Assembly (NCBI GenBank): GCA_019751575.1
Contig: JAIENF010000394.1
Coordinates: 1 to 6,725, forward strand
Length of the DNA: 6,725 nt
From: Burkholderiales bacterium
GTDB lineage: Bacteria; Pseudomonadota; Gammaproteobacteria; Burkholderiales; CAIKXV01
Direction of reading: 5' to 3'
Shown: piece after piece, positions 6,619-6,725 of the stretch
Layout of the letters: each line of letters begins with the position of its first letter
How positions within the stretch are numbered: the first letter of the stretch is position 1
Notes under the pieces: generated by a model
Databases searched by the model: none
Told to the model about the DNA's origin: nothing
What the model saw: only the letters and a program-made list of their open reading frames with translations
Translations under genes and position numbers: made by a program

Positions 6619-6725
6619 ATGCCCACAGGACACCCTGCCCCGGACCATCCCGGGACGACGTCGAACCGGCTGCGTCGATGGCTGTACCCGAGGCTGGGAC
6701 ACGCGCTCGAACGCATGCTGCTGCC
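6619..6725 (+). CDS. Unrecognised gene, only the first 35 codons present
   Basis: An open frame starts at ATG 6619 and runs off the window. The visible N-terminus reads MPTGHPAPDHPGTTSNRLRR and then WLYPRLGHALERMLL. It has a polar, Pro/Thr-rich head followed by a basic, amphipathic stretch that could lead into a membrane or catalytic domain. No family is recognisable. A TGGAG sequence sits 12 bases upstream, slightly far for a ribosome site. The 50-bp gap after dsbD shows no terminator, so co-transcription with dsbD is plausible. The frame is stop-free, but at this length and GC content that is weak evidence on its own. Confidence 0.5.
   Translation, partial: MPTGHPAPDHPGTTSNRLRRWLYPRLGHALERMLL

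Overview
The window is a compact, visibly very GC-rich stretch of bacterial chromosome with six genes, two of them cut by the window edges. Codon use shows strong G/C third positions. The gene families (lectin-like lipoprotein, Dps, DsbD with a thioredoxin tail) fit a proteobacterium, most likely beta or gamma; this lineage call is inference from gene style, not from a marker gene. There is no RNA gene, insertion sequence, CRISPR array or phage signature.

Left half, minus strand, read right to left: an exported protein with a class I SAM-methyltransferase fold (2300-1308), a Dps-type ferritin-like protein with a TTG start (1169-669), and the N-terminal 177 residues of a lipoprotein with a lectin/endostatin-like domain (531 to beyond base 1). 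The two gaps between them are about 137 bp each. The gap between dps and the lipoprotein gene holds two good hairpins, so these may be separate transcription units.

Right half, plus strand: a membrane protein with a 7-helix N-terminal half and a spermidine-synthase-like C-terminal half (2452-4119), a DsbD/ScsB-type thiol:disulfide interchange protein with three redox modules (4304-6568), and the first 35 codons of an unrecognised gene (6619 onward). The methyltransferase and the spermidine-synthase-like gene are divergent and share a 151-bp control region. The 184-bp gap before dsbD carries weak hairpins and an extended -10-like box.

The shared theme is loose: Dps handles iron and peroxide in the cytoplasm, DsbD supplies electrons to periplasmic thiols, and three other products are exported or membrane proteins. 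I see no clear multi-gene novel system. The points most worth a second look are the signal peptide on a SAM-binding methyltransferase, the loss of polyamine-site residues in the spermidine-synthase-like fusion, a substituted ferroxidase position in Dps, and the paired hairpins between dps and the lipoprotein gene.
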